Assembly: GCA_002345565.1 (NCBI GenBank)
Contig: DDVS01000006.1
Location: 62,001 to 126,000 of the forward strand
Origin: Flavobacteriales bacterium UBA2306
Lineage (GTDB): Bacteria > Bacteroidota > Bacteroidia > Flavobacteriales > Weeksellaceae
Direction of reading: 5' to 3'
DNA length: 64,000 nucleotides
Shown here: positions 44,701 through 53,732 of the stretch, piece by piece
How the letters are laid out: each line of letters begins with the position of its first letter
Numbering within the stretch: position 1 is the stretch's first letter
Made by a program: the position numbers and the translations under genes
Notes under the pieces: model-generated
What the model saw: only the letters and a program-made list of their open reading frames with translations
What the model was told of the DNA's origin: nothing
The model's database searches: none

Positions 44701-45993
44701 TCAGTTCAAACCTTTCTTGTAAGTTTCCAAAGCTCTTTCCCTCGCAAATTTGTGTTCTACAATTCTGTTTTCAAGAATATCCTTTTCAAAATCAGGATTC
44801 CATTTTCGGATAAATTTCAAATCTTTATCAAATTTTTTCGTCTGCTCGTCCGGATTGAAAACTCTGAAATAAGGTGCCGCATCGCAACCGCACCCAGCTG
44901 CCCATTGCCAGTTTCCATTGTTTGCAGAAAGATCATAATCCAACAATTTCTTAGCAAAATAAGCTTCGCCCCAACGCCAGTCTATCAAAAGATGTTTGGT
45001 TAGGAAACTTGCGACAACCATTCGGATTCTGTTGTGCATTTGTCCGGTTTGGTTTAGTTGGCGCATTCCTGCATCTACGATGGGATAACCGGTTTCACCA
45101 TTGCACCATTTTTCAAATTCGGCTTCGTTGTTTCTCCAAGCAATATTTTCGTATTTTTCTTTGAAACAATAATTAACCACTTTCGGAAAATGAAAAAGAA
45201 TTTGCATAAAGAATTCTCTCCAAATTAATTCATTCAGCCAAGTTTCATTGTGATTCAAAGCAAATTTCACACATTTTCGAATCGAAATCGTTCCAAATCT
45301 CAGCGCAATTCCCAAATGTGTGGTCGCATCCAAAGCAGGAAAATCTCTCGTTTTATCGTAAACATCAATAATTTTTGATTCCAAGCTTGGTTCTTCAAAA
45401 TTAAAATCCGTTTTCTCAAATCCGATTTCCTTGAGACTTAATATTTTTTTGGAAGGTAATTTTAGAAATTGTTCTTTATTAATTCTTACAGATTTGTAAT
45501 CGTCTTCTGTTAGTATTTTTTTCCATTTACTGGAGAAAGGTGTGTAAACTGTGTAAGGCTCGCCGTTGTCTTTTATGACATCACTTTTTTCAAAAATAAC
45601 TTGGTCTTTAAAATCAAGAAATTCAATATCTTTTGAATTGAGAAAATCCTTAACCTCATCATCTCTTTTGATTGCCGAAGGTTCATAATCCCGATTACAA
45701 TAAACCGCTTTGATATCATAATCTTTCTGCAATTGTTTGAAAATCTCCAAAGGTTTTCCATAGAAAGTCAAAAGATTACTTTCAAAGTCTTTCAGTTCCT
45801 GATTGATTTTTTCCAATGCCTGATGAATGTAATCAACACGTCGGTCGTATTTATCTTCAAGATGGTCGAGAATATCTCTATCAAAAATAAAAATGGGAAT
45901 CACTTTCTCATCAGATTTCAAAGCTTCGGACAAACCTTTGTTGTCATCTAAGCGTAAATCACGACGAAACCAGTAGATTGAAGTTTTTTGCAT
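44701..45993 (-). CDS. deoxyribodipyrimidine photolyase (cryptochrome/photolyase family)
   Basis: 430 residues from ATG 45993-45991 (MQKTSIYWFRRDLRLDDNKG). The N-terminal alpha/beta domain would bind the antenna chromophore. The FAD domain has the motifs DAGMRQLNQTGQMHNRIRMVVASFL and LIDWRWGEAYFAKKLLDYDLSANNGNWQW, which are the class I CPD photolyase signature. It repairs UV-induced pyrimidine dimers using blue light. A nitroreductase gene lies 28 bp upstream on the same strand and may be co-transcribed. Confidence 0.95.
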   Translation of the reverse strand: MQKTSIYWFRRDLRLDDNKGLSEALKSDEKVIPIFIFDRDILDHLEDKYDRRVDYIHQALEKINQELKDFESNLLTFYGKPLEIFKQLQKDYDIKAVYCNRDYEPSAIKRDDEVKDFLNSKDIEFLDFKDQVIFEKSDVIKDNGEPYTVYTPFSSKWKKILTEDDYKSVRINKEQFLKLPSKKILSLKEIGFEKTDFNFEEPSLESKIIDVYDKTRDFPALDATTHLGIALRFGTISIRKCVKFALNHNETWLNELIWREFFMQILFHFPKVVNYCFKEKYENIAWRNNEAEFEKWCNGETGYPIVDAGMRQLNQTGQMHNRIRMVVASFLTKHLLIDWRWGEAYFAKKLLDYDLSANNGNWQWAAGCGCDAAPYFRVFNPDEQTKKFDKDLKFIRKWNPDFEKDILENRIVEHKFARERALETYKKGLN

Positions 45994-46021
45994 TGATAAT
46001 TTTATAATCAATCAGTAAAAA

Positions 46022-46534
46022 TTATTCCAAACTTCCCAAATAGAATAGTCCCAAACACTGCTGATTCTCCTCAATTTTCAAAGAATCTTTCAAGTTGTTA
46101 ACGATTTTCGGAGAACTCCAGTAACAACCGATTCTATGAGCGGTGCAAGTCAAATACATATTTTGAACAGCCATAGACGTTGCCGCAATCTCTTCCCAAT
46201 CGGGAACCAATCCACTGAATTCAACCACAATTGAAATGATAACATTCGCTTTCGAAATTTTGAAAGCAATATCATCATATTTCTTCTGTAGAAACTGAAA
46301 TTCTGGCGTCAATTCTTTATAAATATTCTGAAGTTCCAGACCAAGATTTTGTTTTTCCTCGCCTTTGAAAACTTTGAAACGCCAAGGTTTTGTACGTTTG
46401 TGATTGGGAGCCAGAATAGCATTGCTGAGAATTTCGTCAATGATGTGTTGTGGGATTTCTTTATCTGTATAATCTTTTGGGAAGATGCTTCTGCGCTCTT
46501 CTATGAGATGCTTAAGAATTGTTGCGTTTTCCAT
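46022..46534 (-). CDS. nitroreductase-family protein (YdjA-like, short)
   Basis: 170 residues, short for the family. The FMN-contacting N-terminus HLIEERRSIFPKDYTDKEIP and APNHKRTKPWRFKVFKGEE are clear, as is the ATSMAVQNMYLTC helix and GCYWSSP loop near the C-terminus. It probably reduces small electrophiles with NAD(P)H. Located directly upstream of the photolyase gene, a pairing that hints at light or oxidative stress but is not proof. Confidence 0.88.
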   Translation of the reverse strand: MENATILKHLIEERRSIFPKDYTDKEIPQHIIDEILSNAILAPNHKRTKPWRFKVFKGEEKQNLGLELQNIYKELTPEFQFLQKKYDDIAFKISKANVIISIVVEFSGLVPDWEEIAATSMAVQNMYLTCTAHRIGCYWSSPKIVNNLKDSLKIEENQQCLGLFYLGSLE

Positions 46535-46635
46535 AGTTCAAAGATACGGGAAAGAAGAAACAAGAGCAAAGTAAAAAGAAACAAGAAAATGAATAGAATA
46601 AGAATCTTCGGACGTCTGAGATCCATCATCTGACT

Positions 46636-47085
46636 TTAAAGAATCTCCACAATTTCCTGATGAATTTTATTAAGGACAAAATCATCACCAACTTTCTTCC
46701 CAAGCATTATCTTCGACATTGGACTTTCCGGAGAAATGGCATAAAAACGGTCGCCTTGGAAAAAAAATTCTCCCAAAGAAACAGAAATGTAAAAACGAGC
46801 TTTATTTGTGATGACAAGCGAGCCCAATTTTATCGTGTCGGAAACAGAATTTAGAACTTTTCGCATTTGAGTCTGCATACTTTTCAGCGAAACCATTTGT
46901 CTGTCCAAATGATAAATTTCCTCCTGAATTTCCTCTCGTATCGAATCGTATTTGGAAGTTTTTTTGATGTCTCGGCTGGCTTCCAGAGAAAAGTTGAGGT
47001 AAAATTCCAACGTTTTTACCTTTCCGTTTATTGTATCGTTAACATAATTTCTTAGCTCTGTTTTGTCGTAAATCGTCTTCTGCAT
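46636..47085 (-). CDS. GreA/GreB C-terminal-domain-like protein
   Basis: 149 residues. The N-terminal half is helical and coiled-coil-like (REEIQEEIYHLDRQMVSLKSMQTQMR). The C-terminal half has the fold pattern of the GreA/B C-terminal domain: LGSLVITNKARFYISVS, then SPESPMSKIMLGKKVGDDF, close to the 'SP.ararAllGk..GD.v' stretch of transcript-cleavage factors. The N-terminal tip lacks the acidic catalytic pair expected of GreA in any obvious place, so it may bind RNA polymerase without cleaving. True function not known. Confidence 0.7.
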   Translation of the reverse strand: MQKTIYDKTELRNYVNDTINGKVKTLEFYLNFSLEASRDIKKTSKYDSIREEIQEEIYHLDRQMVSLKSMQTQMRKVLNSVSDTIKLGSLVITNKARFYISVSLGEFFFQGDRFYAISPESPMSKIMLGKKVGDDFVLNKIHQEIVEIL

Positions 47086-47142
47086 CCATTCAATTTTAAA
47101 TAAAGATAATATTTTAAAAATAAATGTTACTTGAAAAAAATC

Positions 47143-47172
47143 CTTTCAAATTATTAAATCTGAAAGGATTAT
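47143..47172 (-). terminator. intrinsic terminator of trmD
   Basis: AAATCCTTTCA pairs with TGAAAGGATTA-rich arm around an AT loop, just after the trmD stop. Confidence 0.75.
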
Positions 47173-47190
47173 ATATTGTTGTTAGCCAAA

Positions 47191-47865
47191 TTATTCCAGC
47201 AAATCTGGTCGCCTTTCTTTTGTAATTCGTACCGCTTCATCGTGTAACCAATCTTCAATCGCTCCGAAGTTTCCACTCAATAATATTTTTGGAACAGATA
47301 ACCCTTTGTAAGTTTCTGGTCTTGTGTAGATTGGTGGGGATAAAAGGTTGTCCTGAAAACTATCTGTCAATGCACTTTGTTCGTTATTCAAAACGCCCGG
47401 TAACAATCTGATTACAGAATCTGCCAAAACACAAGCCGCTAATTCTCCACCGGTTAAAACATAATCACCTATTGAGATTTCTTTTGTGATATGCAAATCA
47501 CGAACACGTTGGTCAATACCTTTGTAATGTCCGCAAAGAAAAATCAGATTTTTTTTGATTGATAAAGTGTTGGCAATTCTTTGATTAAGTGTTTCTCCGT
47601 CTGGTGTCAGATAAATAATTTCGTCGTAATCTCTTTGAGATTTTAGTTCAGAAATACATTTGTCCAGAGGTTCTATCATCATTATCATTCCGGCACCACC
47701 GCCATAAGGCTCATCGTCAATTTGCCGATGTTTGCCAATGCTCCAGTCTCGGATGTTGTGAAAATGAACTTCTGCCAATCCTTTTTCAATCGCTCTTCTT
47801 AGGATTGAGGTTTTGAAAGGGCTTTCCATAAGTTCCGGAAGTACGCTGATGATGTCGATTCGCAT
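47191..47865 (-). CDS. trmD: tRNA (guanine37-N1)-methyltransferase TrmD
   Basis: 224 residues. The N-terminus [21 protein letters not shown], the [13 protein letters not shown] motif and the trefoil knot segments [12 protein letters not shown] and [13 protein letters not shown] identify TrmD. It makes m1G37 in tRNAs and prevents frameshifting. Although trmD usually sits with rpsP-rimM, here it is about 3 kb from them, behind NDH-2. Confidence 0.96.
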   Translation of the reverse strand: MRIDIISVLPELMESPFKTSILRRAIEKGLAEVHFHNIRDWSIGKHRQIDDEPYGGGAGMIMMIEPLDKCISELKSQRDYDEIIYLTPDGETLNQRIANTLSIKKNLIFLCGHYKGIDQRVRDLHITKEISIGDYVLTGGELAACVLADSVIRLLPGVLNNEQSALTDSFQDNLLSPPIYTRPETYKGLSVPKILLSGNFGAIEDWLHDEAVRITKERRPDLLE

Positions 47866-47871
47866 GATTAT

Positions 47872-47918
47872 AAATGATGATTGATAAGCGATAAATGATC
47901 ATTTATCAATCATCATTT
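47872..47918. repeat. palindrome between ndh and trmD
   Basis: AAATGATGATTGATAA (47872-47887) is repeated inverted at 47903-47918; the space between is itself palindromic (GATAAATGATCATTTATC). It may act as a terminator or be a spacer repeat. Confidence 0.7.
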
Positions 47919-47928
47919 ATCATTTATA

Positions 47929-49188
47929 TTACTGTTCTGTCGGGTTTTTGTTAGATGGCGCAATAATCAGCCTTAATGAAGAGTCTTTGTTGATGTAGCT
48001 CCACATCCAGTTGAAGAAAATTGCGATTTTGTTTCTGACGCTCAGAATCAGCATCAAATGTAAGAACATCCAGAAATACCAAGCAAGAAATCCCTGAAAT
48101 TTTAATTTCGGAAGGTCAACAACAGCTCTATGTTTGCCAATGGTTGCCATAGAACCGCGGTCGATATATTCGTATTCCGCCCAGTCTTTTTCGGAATCTT
48201 TTTTGAAATTCCTGGCCAGATTTTTCCCTTGATTAATCGCGACATTTGCTAATTGAGGATGTGCCTGAGGATATTTTGGCGTTTCCATATAAGCAATATC
48301 ACCAATGGCGAAAATGTTATCGTAACCTTTCACCCGGTTGAATCTGTCAACGATATATCGGTTTCGTACAATATTTTCTTTGTTGAAATCATCAATAATG
48401 TTTCCGGTAACTCCGGCGGCCCAAATCACATTGTTTGTAGGGATTGAATTGCCGCTTTGCATAAAAATTGTCTCTCCATCGTAATCTGTAACGCGTTCAT
48501 TTTTCATAAATTTTACACCCAGCTGAACGAGATATTTTTCCGCAGCTTCTTGAGATTCCTCGCTCATTGTTTCCAATGGCGTTTCACCAGCACTTATCAG
48601 AATAATATTAAGGTCAGAAAAATTCATTCTAGGATAATCTCTTGGGAGAATGTTGGTTTTCATTTCGGAAAAAGCACCTGCGAGTTCCACTCCGGTTGGT
48701 CCGCTTCCTACGATGACGAGATTCCAGTTGCCGTCGTCACTGGCTTTTCTTTCGATAATCATCTTTTCGAAAGTCATCAAAACGTGATTACGAATCGTAA
48801 TGGCTTCCTGGGTATTTTTCATCCCGAGAGCTAGATTTTGCATCTTCTGATTTCCGAAAAAATTGGTTTTACAACCTGTCGCAATAACTAATTTATCGTA
48901 AGTAAAAATGCCATCTTCGCCGATGACTTTATTTTCGGAAGGGATGATTTTCTTGACTTCCGTCATTCTGAATTGGATGTTTTTTGACTTCTGGAAGATT
49001 TTTCTGAACGGGAAAGAGATATTAGAAGGCTCAATTCGGCCGGTTGCAACTTGATAGAATAATGGCTGAAACATGTGATGATTCATCTTATCAATGACCA
49101 TTACCTTATATTTTCCTTGATTATTGAGATTTCTCGCGAGTTGTAAACCTGCAAATCCGCCTCCGATGATAACAATCTTTTCCCTCAT
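47929..49188 (-). CDS. ndh: type II NADH:quinone oxidoreductase (NDH-2)
   Basis: 419 residues. Two Rossmann motifs, IVIIGGGFAGLQLARNL (FAD) and LVIVGSGPTGVELAGAF (NADH), plus NNVIWAAGVTGN and the second FAD stretch NIFAIGDIAYME. The quinone-site region AHPQLANVAINQGKNLARNF is family-typical. The C-terminal part (GFLAWYFWMFLHLMLIL) is hydrophobic and should anchor it to the membrane. It feeds electrons from NADH to menaquinone without pumping protons. The trmD gene follows after 63 bp. Confidence 0.95.
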   Translation of the reverse strand: MREKIVIIGGGFAGLQLARNLNNQGKYKVMVIDKMNHHMFQPLFYQVATGRIEPSNISFPFRKIFQKSKNIQFRMTEVKKIIPSENKVIGEDGIFTYDKLVIATGCKTNFFGNQKMQNLALGMKNTQEAITIRNHVLMTFEKMIIERKASDDGNWNLVIVGSGPTGVELAGAFSEMKTNILPRDYPRMNFSDLNIILISAGETPLETMSEESQEAAEKYLVQLGVKFMKNERVTDYDGETIFMQSGNSIPTNNVIWAAGVTGNIIDDFNKENIVRNRYIVDRFNRVKGYDNIFAIGDIAYMETPKYPQAHPQLANVAINQGKNLARNFKKDSEKDWAEYEYIDRGSMATIGKHRAVVDLPKLKFQGFLAWYFWMFLHLMLILSVRNKIAIFFNWMWSYINKDSSLRLIIAPSNKNPTEQ

Positions 49189-49267
49189 TTTTTTATCTTT
49201 TTAAAATTAAATTCTATTGCTTCTTCTGAAGCTTACAAAAATTATGCTGGTTTTGATTTAAAAAAAA

Positions 49268-49294
49268 GAACTCTGGCAAAGATTGACAGAGTCC
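49268..49294 (-). terminator. intrinsic terminator of the B12-uptake operon
   Basis: On the minus strand GGACTCTG / CAGAGTTC (one G-T pair) followed by T8. Confidence 0.8.
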
Positions 49295-49316
49295 TAAAAA
49301 TACAAATGATGAAAAA

Positions 49317-50375
49317 TTAATTTTTATAGAAACCATTCGTTCCGATTCCTGATTTGAACGATTTAATTTGAGCGCCAGTAGAAGCATTGTAAACGTAAGA
49401 AGTGCTTTCTCCTGTGAAACTTGCATCTGATACAAAGATTTTACCATCAATAATATCAAATCCATAAGCACCATAACCTGGAGCAGTAAACAATGTTTTG
49501 ATTTCAGAAGCTGGAACAGTTGTCAATTTAGAATACACTTTGTTTCCAACGTCTAGGAAGTAGAAATAACCAGAATCAATTCTCAATTTCTGAACGTTAG
49601 CAATTCCTGTCAATGTAACAGTTGAGAAAGTTCCGTCTGTAGGATTGATTTTGTAGATGTAAGAATTTGTAGCTGTGGAAGATAATGCATAAGCTGAACC
49701 TTCGTAAGAAACCAAATCTTTGATAATTCCAGAATCTGGTAAAGTTACTGTTTTATCAATCGCATTGGTAGTCGGTTTTACAATCGTAATCGTATGACCT
49801 GTTGGTAATTCGTTATAATTGCTGTCATAAGTAGAACCATCTGTTTGAACGATAATATTTCCGGCGGCTTCCACTACTTTTTCTGCATAACGCGTAAAAG
49901 GAATACTCTTGATAAAGCTGTTGTCAGCATTATTATAGATGTTCAGTTTATAAGTGTCAAAGAAGTTGTTGTTTGTAACATAATATTGGCTGTCTGTGAA
50001 AGCAATATATCTAGGATTAACAAGATTAGAAGTTACCGTTGCATTTTTTTGAAAATTAAAACGATTGACAATCAAAATTTTGTTACTGTTATTAAGTACC
50101 AAAAAAGCATTAGTCCCTTTGAAACCAATAGTTTGAAGAACATCACCAAGATCTTCGTTATTGACAGATTTGTAAATGTTAGATTTTGATTCGCCAAGGT
50201 CGGCTGACAAAAAATCTACCGTCGCATCCGGTTTGTTAAATGAACCTTCGTTAGCTACAAGAATCCCGCTGTAAGAAGTTTCCTGATTGTTGAAATCGAA
50301 ATCGTCATCGTTACAAGCTGCGAATGTCAGAAGAACGGATGCGAAAAGTCCGGTCAGTAATTTGTTGATTTTCAT
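49317..50375 (-). CDS. surface lipoprotein with YncE/DUF5074-like beta-propeller
   Basis: 352 residues with lipobox TFAAC (Cys20) followed by Asn-Asp-Asp-Asp, an acidic stretch resembling the export signal for surface lipoproteins of Bacteroidota. The rest repeats blades such as GILVANEGSFNKPDATVDFLS and NPRYIAFTDSQYYVTNN, typical of DUF5074/YncE propellers. It follows the BtuB-like receptor gene by 20 bp, within the riboswitch transcript. Proteins of this kind in B12 loci are thought to capture cobalamin at the surface for the receptor, which is the likely role. Confidence 0.85.
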   Translation of the reverse strand: MKINKLLTGLFASVLLTFAACNDDDFDFNNQETSYSGILVANEGSFNKPDATVDFLSADLGESKSNIYKSVNNEDLGDVLQTIGFKGTNAFLVLNNSNKILIVNRFNFQKNATVTSNLVNPRYIAFTDSQYYVTNNNFFDTYKLNIYNNADNSFIKSIPFTRYAEKVVEAAGNIIVQTDGSTYDSNYNELPTGHTITIVKPTTNAIDKTVTLPDSGIIKDLVSYEGSAYALSSTATNSYIYKINPTDGTFSTVTLTGIANVQKLRIDSGYFYFLDVGNKVYSKLTTVPASEIKTLFTAPGYGAYGFDIIDGKIFVSDASFTGESTSYVYNASTGAQIKSFKSGIGTNGFYKN

Positions 50376-50395
50376 AAGTATAATTATTTATTATT

Positions 50396-52210
50396 TTAAA
50401 AATTTAATTTAAGATTGACTGCATAATTTCTTTGTGGCATAAAGTAATAATCAACCGATTGATAAATCTGATTAGTCAAATTATTCACTTTAAACCCGAG
50501 TTGAAACTTCGGAGATAACTGAGTTGTAATTCCCGAATTGAGAATCATATAATCTTTCAGAGGCTTCTTATTGTTTTCATCAACGTAAGTTTTTCCGTTG
50601 TACATTGTTTGCAGAAAAAATCCGATGAAAGAATATTGATAATTAATATTAAAATTGGCTCTGTGAAGCGGAACGTACATCATCTGTTTTTTTATTTCCA
50701 GATTGATGGATTTCGAATAAGTATGAGACAAATTGCTGAAAATGTGATGTTTTCCAAATGTTTTATCAAAAGATAAATTAGCTTCCAATCCATAAGAATC
50801 TACTTTCTTAATATTCTTCGGAGTCCAAATTGCGCCATTCGTAGGAACCCAAACAATATCATCTACAATGTGCATATAATAAGGTGTGATTCCCAGTTTG
50901 AAATTCTTATAAGTAAAGTTGTGTGATATTTCTATTTGATTAGAAGTTTCAGGCTTCAATTCTCGATTTCCGCCAGGTTGCCAATACAAATCATTGAAAG
51001 TCGGCGCTCGGAAATTTCTTGAAATATTCAAAGTCGCTTGATACCAATTGGTGACCGTATATTTTCCGCTTGCCGAAAACAAAAACGGACTTTTATAATC
51101 TTCTACAAGTTCTTGTTTTGCGCCCAATTCCCAATAGAATTTTTTGGATGCAGAGTTTCTGTAAAGCAAAGAAAAACTTCCAAGATTTCTTTTCGGAGTT
51201 TGGATTCCGGAACCAAAACCTTCTGCTTCGTTGTATTGATATTCTGTGATGAGGTTGAAAGACGAATTTTTTGAGACCAAGAAATCAAAATCATTTTTGA
51301 TGATGTATTGTTTTCCAATTCCACCGCTGGTTTTGCTTTTATTAATGTCTCCAAAATATTGGAAATTGTCTTCCAGATAAGCAATCTTAAAATTGTTTTT
51401 AATCGATTTTGAATTAAATTTCCAACCCGCTAAACTTCGGAAAGTCTGAACCTGATATTTGGTTTTGGTTTGGCTTTCTTCAAAAATCGGATAATGTTGG
51501 TCGCTGTCATAAAGTTGACTTTGCCAATAGAATTCGTTGTTCGGATTTATTTTATAAGCTAAACCGAGATTGAAACTCGTGTTTTGATATTCTCCGTTTC
51601 GGTTGATGAATTTTCTTTGAGGAACTTCATAATCGTTCTCACTTCTGGAATGATTGATATTAACATTAAAACTAAAATTCTCATTACTGAATTTCGCCTG
51701 AGCAAGAGAATTACTCGTTCCAAAAGAACCATATTCCGAAAACAAAGTCCCATTGAAACCTTTGTTAAAATCAAGAATATTATTAAGATGAATAGAACCG
51801 CCAATTGCGCCACTTCCATAAATCACACTTCCGCCTCCGTATTTGATTCCGACATTCTCATAACTCAAAGGATTCATATTATTGATGTCGCCTTGACCTA
51901 GAAAAATCGAATTGATATTGATTCCGTTCCAGACAAATGCAGTTTGAGAAGCTGTTGTACCTCGAAAACTTGGCGATGAAGTTGCGCCTCGTCCGTTTTC
52001 TTTAATATAAACGTTGGACTGAAACCTCAATAAATCTGATAAAGAAGTCGAGTTTTCAAGAATGTTATTAGAATTAAGATTTGATATTTTTGCAGTTTTC
52101 GAAACTTTACTGAATTGATTATCAATAAATACGGTATCTATCAAAGATTCCTGAGCGGAAACTTGATGCAATAATCCAATGAAAAAAAATGTAAATAGTT
52201 GTTTCTTCAT
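50396..52210 (-). CDS. btuB: TonB-dependent outer membrane receptor, BtuB-like
   Basis: 604 residues from ATG 52210-52208, giving the signal peptide MKKQLFTFFFIGLLHQVSAQ. An upstream extension in frame lies inside the riboswitch and is rejected. The plug domain contains LSDLLRFQSNVYIKENG and GTTASQTAFVWNGININS, then GSGAIGGSIHLNN; the barrel ends in a C-terminal Phe (LKLNF). It imports vitamin B12 with TonB energy, supported by the cobalamin riboswitch directly upstream. A GGAGG motif 11 bases before the ATG is an unusual Shine-Dalgarno-like site for this phylum. Confidence 0.92.
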   Translation of the reverse strand: MKKQLFTFFFIGLLHQVSAQESLIDTVFIDNQFSKVSKTAKISNLNSNNILENSTSLSDLLRFQSNVYIKENGRGATSSPSFRGTTASQTAFVWNGININSIFLGQGDINNMNPLSYENVGIKYGGGSVIYGSGAIGGSIHLNNILDFNKGFNGTLFSEYGSFGTSNSLAQAKFSNENFSFNVNINHSRSENDYEVPQRKFINRNGEYQNTSFNLGLAYKINPNNEFYWQSQLYDSDQHYPIFEESQTKTKYQVQTFRSLAGWKFNSKSIKNNFKIAYLEDNFQYFGDINKSKTSGGIGKQYIIKNDFDFLVSKNSSFNLITEYQYNEAEGFGSGIQTPKRNLGSFSLLYRNSASKKFYWELGAKQELVEDYKSPFLFSASGKYTVTNWYQATLNISRNFRAPTFNDLYWQPGGNRELKPETSNQIEISHNFTYKNFKLGITPYYMHIVDDIVWVPTNGAIWTPKNIKKVDSYGLEANLSFDKTFGKHHIFSNLSHTYSKSINLEIKKQMMYVPLHRANFNINYQYSFIGFFLQTMYNGKTYVDENNKKPLKDYMILNSGITTQLSPKFQLGFKVNNLTNQIYQSVDYYFMPQRNYAVNLKLNF

Positions 52211-52239
52211 AACCTGCCTTTCCTCCGAAAGCATTTTAA

Positions 52240-52406
52240 AAATTTCCATTGGCAGGTCTCCTGACTTTCGCTGATTTTGCGCCTTCTCGTTCTTTTTCAA
52301 AACAATGGCAAGATTGCAAAATCTAAGATTGCGATTTACAGTTGCGGGGACAGTTGAAGAATTGCACTTCATTCCCTTTTAATCCGAACAAACTCGGAAC
52401 CAAATT
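52240..52406 (-). promoter_or_regulatory. cobalamin riboswitch
   Basis: Read on the minus strand: GGTTCCGAG...GGATTAAAAGGGAA opens it, then the highly conserved CCCCGCAACTGTAA core, a GCCATTG...GAGAAGGC arm, and the closing AGTCAGGAGACCTGCC B12 box. All are in the order and spacing of the cobalamin aptamer. It begins about five bases after a TATATTTG box and ends 40 bases before the btuB start. GGCAGGT at 52218-52212, touching the ATG, is the exact complement of the ACCTGCC box at 52257-52251, a likely switching partner. Confidence 0.95.
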
Positions 52407-52410
52407 TTTG

Positions 52411-52418
52411 CAAATATA
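52411..52418 (-). promoter_or_regulatory. TAnnTTTG box for the riboswitch transcript
   Basis: TATATTTG on the minus strand, directly before the riboswitch. Confidence 0.65.
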
Positions 52419-52471
52419 GAAAGTTCGGATGAAAATTTTAAGAACAAGTTTCGAAAAGAATAAAATCCTTT

Positions 52472-52605
52472 AACCACAAAAGTCACAAAAGAAAATCTGA
52501 AAAAAATAGATGAGAGAGCAAAAAAGATAACTGTTTAAAAGCAAATCTTTTTTTGAATTTAGATAAACTTAAAATATTGCATAAGCTTTTGTGACTTTTG
52601 TGGTT
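52472..52605. repeat. 134-bp element with perfect 20-bp terminal inverted repeats
   Basis: AACCACAAAAGTCACAAAAG at 52472-52491 is exactly inverted at 52586-52605. It lies 21 bp from the mutY stop. A near-identical right arm stands alone at 44673-44692, next to the photolyase stop. Confidence 0.8.
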
Positions 52606-52626
52606 TGAAAAAAATATTAATGAATC

Positions 52627-53685
52627 TTAAAACGGAAGTTCTCCAATTTCAGGCTTACCGACATTTTTGTAGAAATTTTCCAATGGTTTCGGAAACGATT
52701 TTTCATCGGCTTGTTTCTCATCAACGATCAAAAACTCATTATCAGAAGCAAATTTTTCAAATTCTTTTTTAGAATCTAATTCAATGGTATTGATTTCTAT
52801 TGCCAAGTTTTTATGAGTCAATTTATGATTGATGATTTTTGAATTAATAATAAAATCTTCCCATTCAGACGGAATAGAAGTTGGAAATTCATAAAGTTTT
52901 TTCCAAATAAAATCGTTTCCTCTTTGCTTAATCAAGAATTGGTTTTTGAATTTGACAAAGAAATATTTCAAACTCAAATCAGAGACTTTTGCTTTCTTGG
53001 TTTTAACTGGGAATTCAGAAATTCTACCAGTTTCGAAAGCTAAGCAATCGTCATTCAAAGGACATTCACTACAAATTGGATTTTTCGGTTTGCAAATCTC
53101 CGAACCAATATCCATTATCGCCTGATTGAATTCTCCGGGTTTGTCATCAGGCATAATTAATAAAGCTAAATCGGAAAAATACCCGAAAGCTTTAGAACTT
53201 GAAATGTCAAAATCATCAGCAAATATTCTAGACAAAACACGATAGAAATTTCCATCAACCGCAGGAACTTTTTCCTCAAAACAAATACTCGCAATTGCTG
53301 CCGCTGTATATTTTCCGACGCCCTTTAATTTTAAAATGTCTTGATAATGATTCGGAAACTCGCCGCCGAAATCTTCTACAACCTGATGAGCCGCTTTATG
53401 GAGATTAATCGCTCGGGAGTAATATCCCAAACCTTTCCAATATAATAAAACCTCATCTTCCGAAGCATGGTGAAGTTCTTTCACTGTTGGAAATCTATCG
53501 ATAAATCTGAGATAATGACCGAGTCCTTGTTTAACTTGGGTTTGCTGTAAAACAATCTCACTTATCCATATATTATAAGGATGTTGATTTTCCCGCCAAG
53601 GGAGTTCTCTGGCGTTAGACTCATACCACTTTATGAGCTTTTTTCCAATGTGAAGAAAATCAGCATTTTGTTTGTTTGTTTTCAA
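52627..53685 (-). CDS. mutY: A/G-specific adenine glycosylase MutY
   Basis: 352 residues, apparently starting at TTG 53685-53683. The HhH-GPD domain has PWRENQHPYNIWISEIVLQQTQV with the catalytic Glu region, and LKGVGKYTAAAIASICFEEKVPAVDGN with the HhH and catalytic Asp. The [4Fe-4S] ligands are in CKPKNPICSECPLNDDC. The C-terminal NUDIX-like domain recognises 8-oxoG. It removes A opposite 8-oxoG. The start codon lies in the HU promoter region, and no closer ATG gives a full N-terminus. Confidence 0.94.
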   Translation of the reverse strand: MKTNKQNADFLHIGKKLIKWYESNARELPWRENQHPYNIWISEIVLQQTQVKQGLGHYLRFIDRFPTVKELHHASEDEVLLYWKGLGYYSRAINLHKAAHQVVEDFGGEFPNHYQDILKLKGVGKYTAAAIASICFEEKVPAVDGNFYRVLSRIFADDFDISSSKAFGYFSDLALLIMPDDKPGEFNQAIMDIGSEICKPKNPICSECPLNDDCLAFETGRISEFPVKTKKAKVSDLSLKYFFVKFKNQFLIKQRGNDFIWKKLYEFPTSIPSEWEDFIINSKIINHKLTHKNLAIEINTIELDSKKEFEKFASDNEFLIVDEKQADEKSFPKPLENFYKNVGKPEIGELPF

Positions 53686-53703
53686 AAATATGTCTTATAT
53701 TTG
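53675..53703 (+). promoter_or_regulatory. promoter of the HU gene
   Basis: TTTG (53675-53678), 17 bp, TATATTTG (53696-53703), 29 bp before the HU ATG; overlaps the mutY start. Confidence 0.75.
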
Positions 53704-53732
53704 CACACCAAAATTATAAAGAAATTTAGAAA

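Noticed and set aside
50396..52372. BtuB reading extended 54 codons upstream
   Set aside because: The extension lies entirely in the cobalamin riboswitch; the signal peptide begins at 52210.
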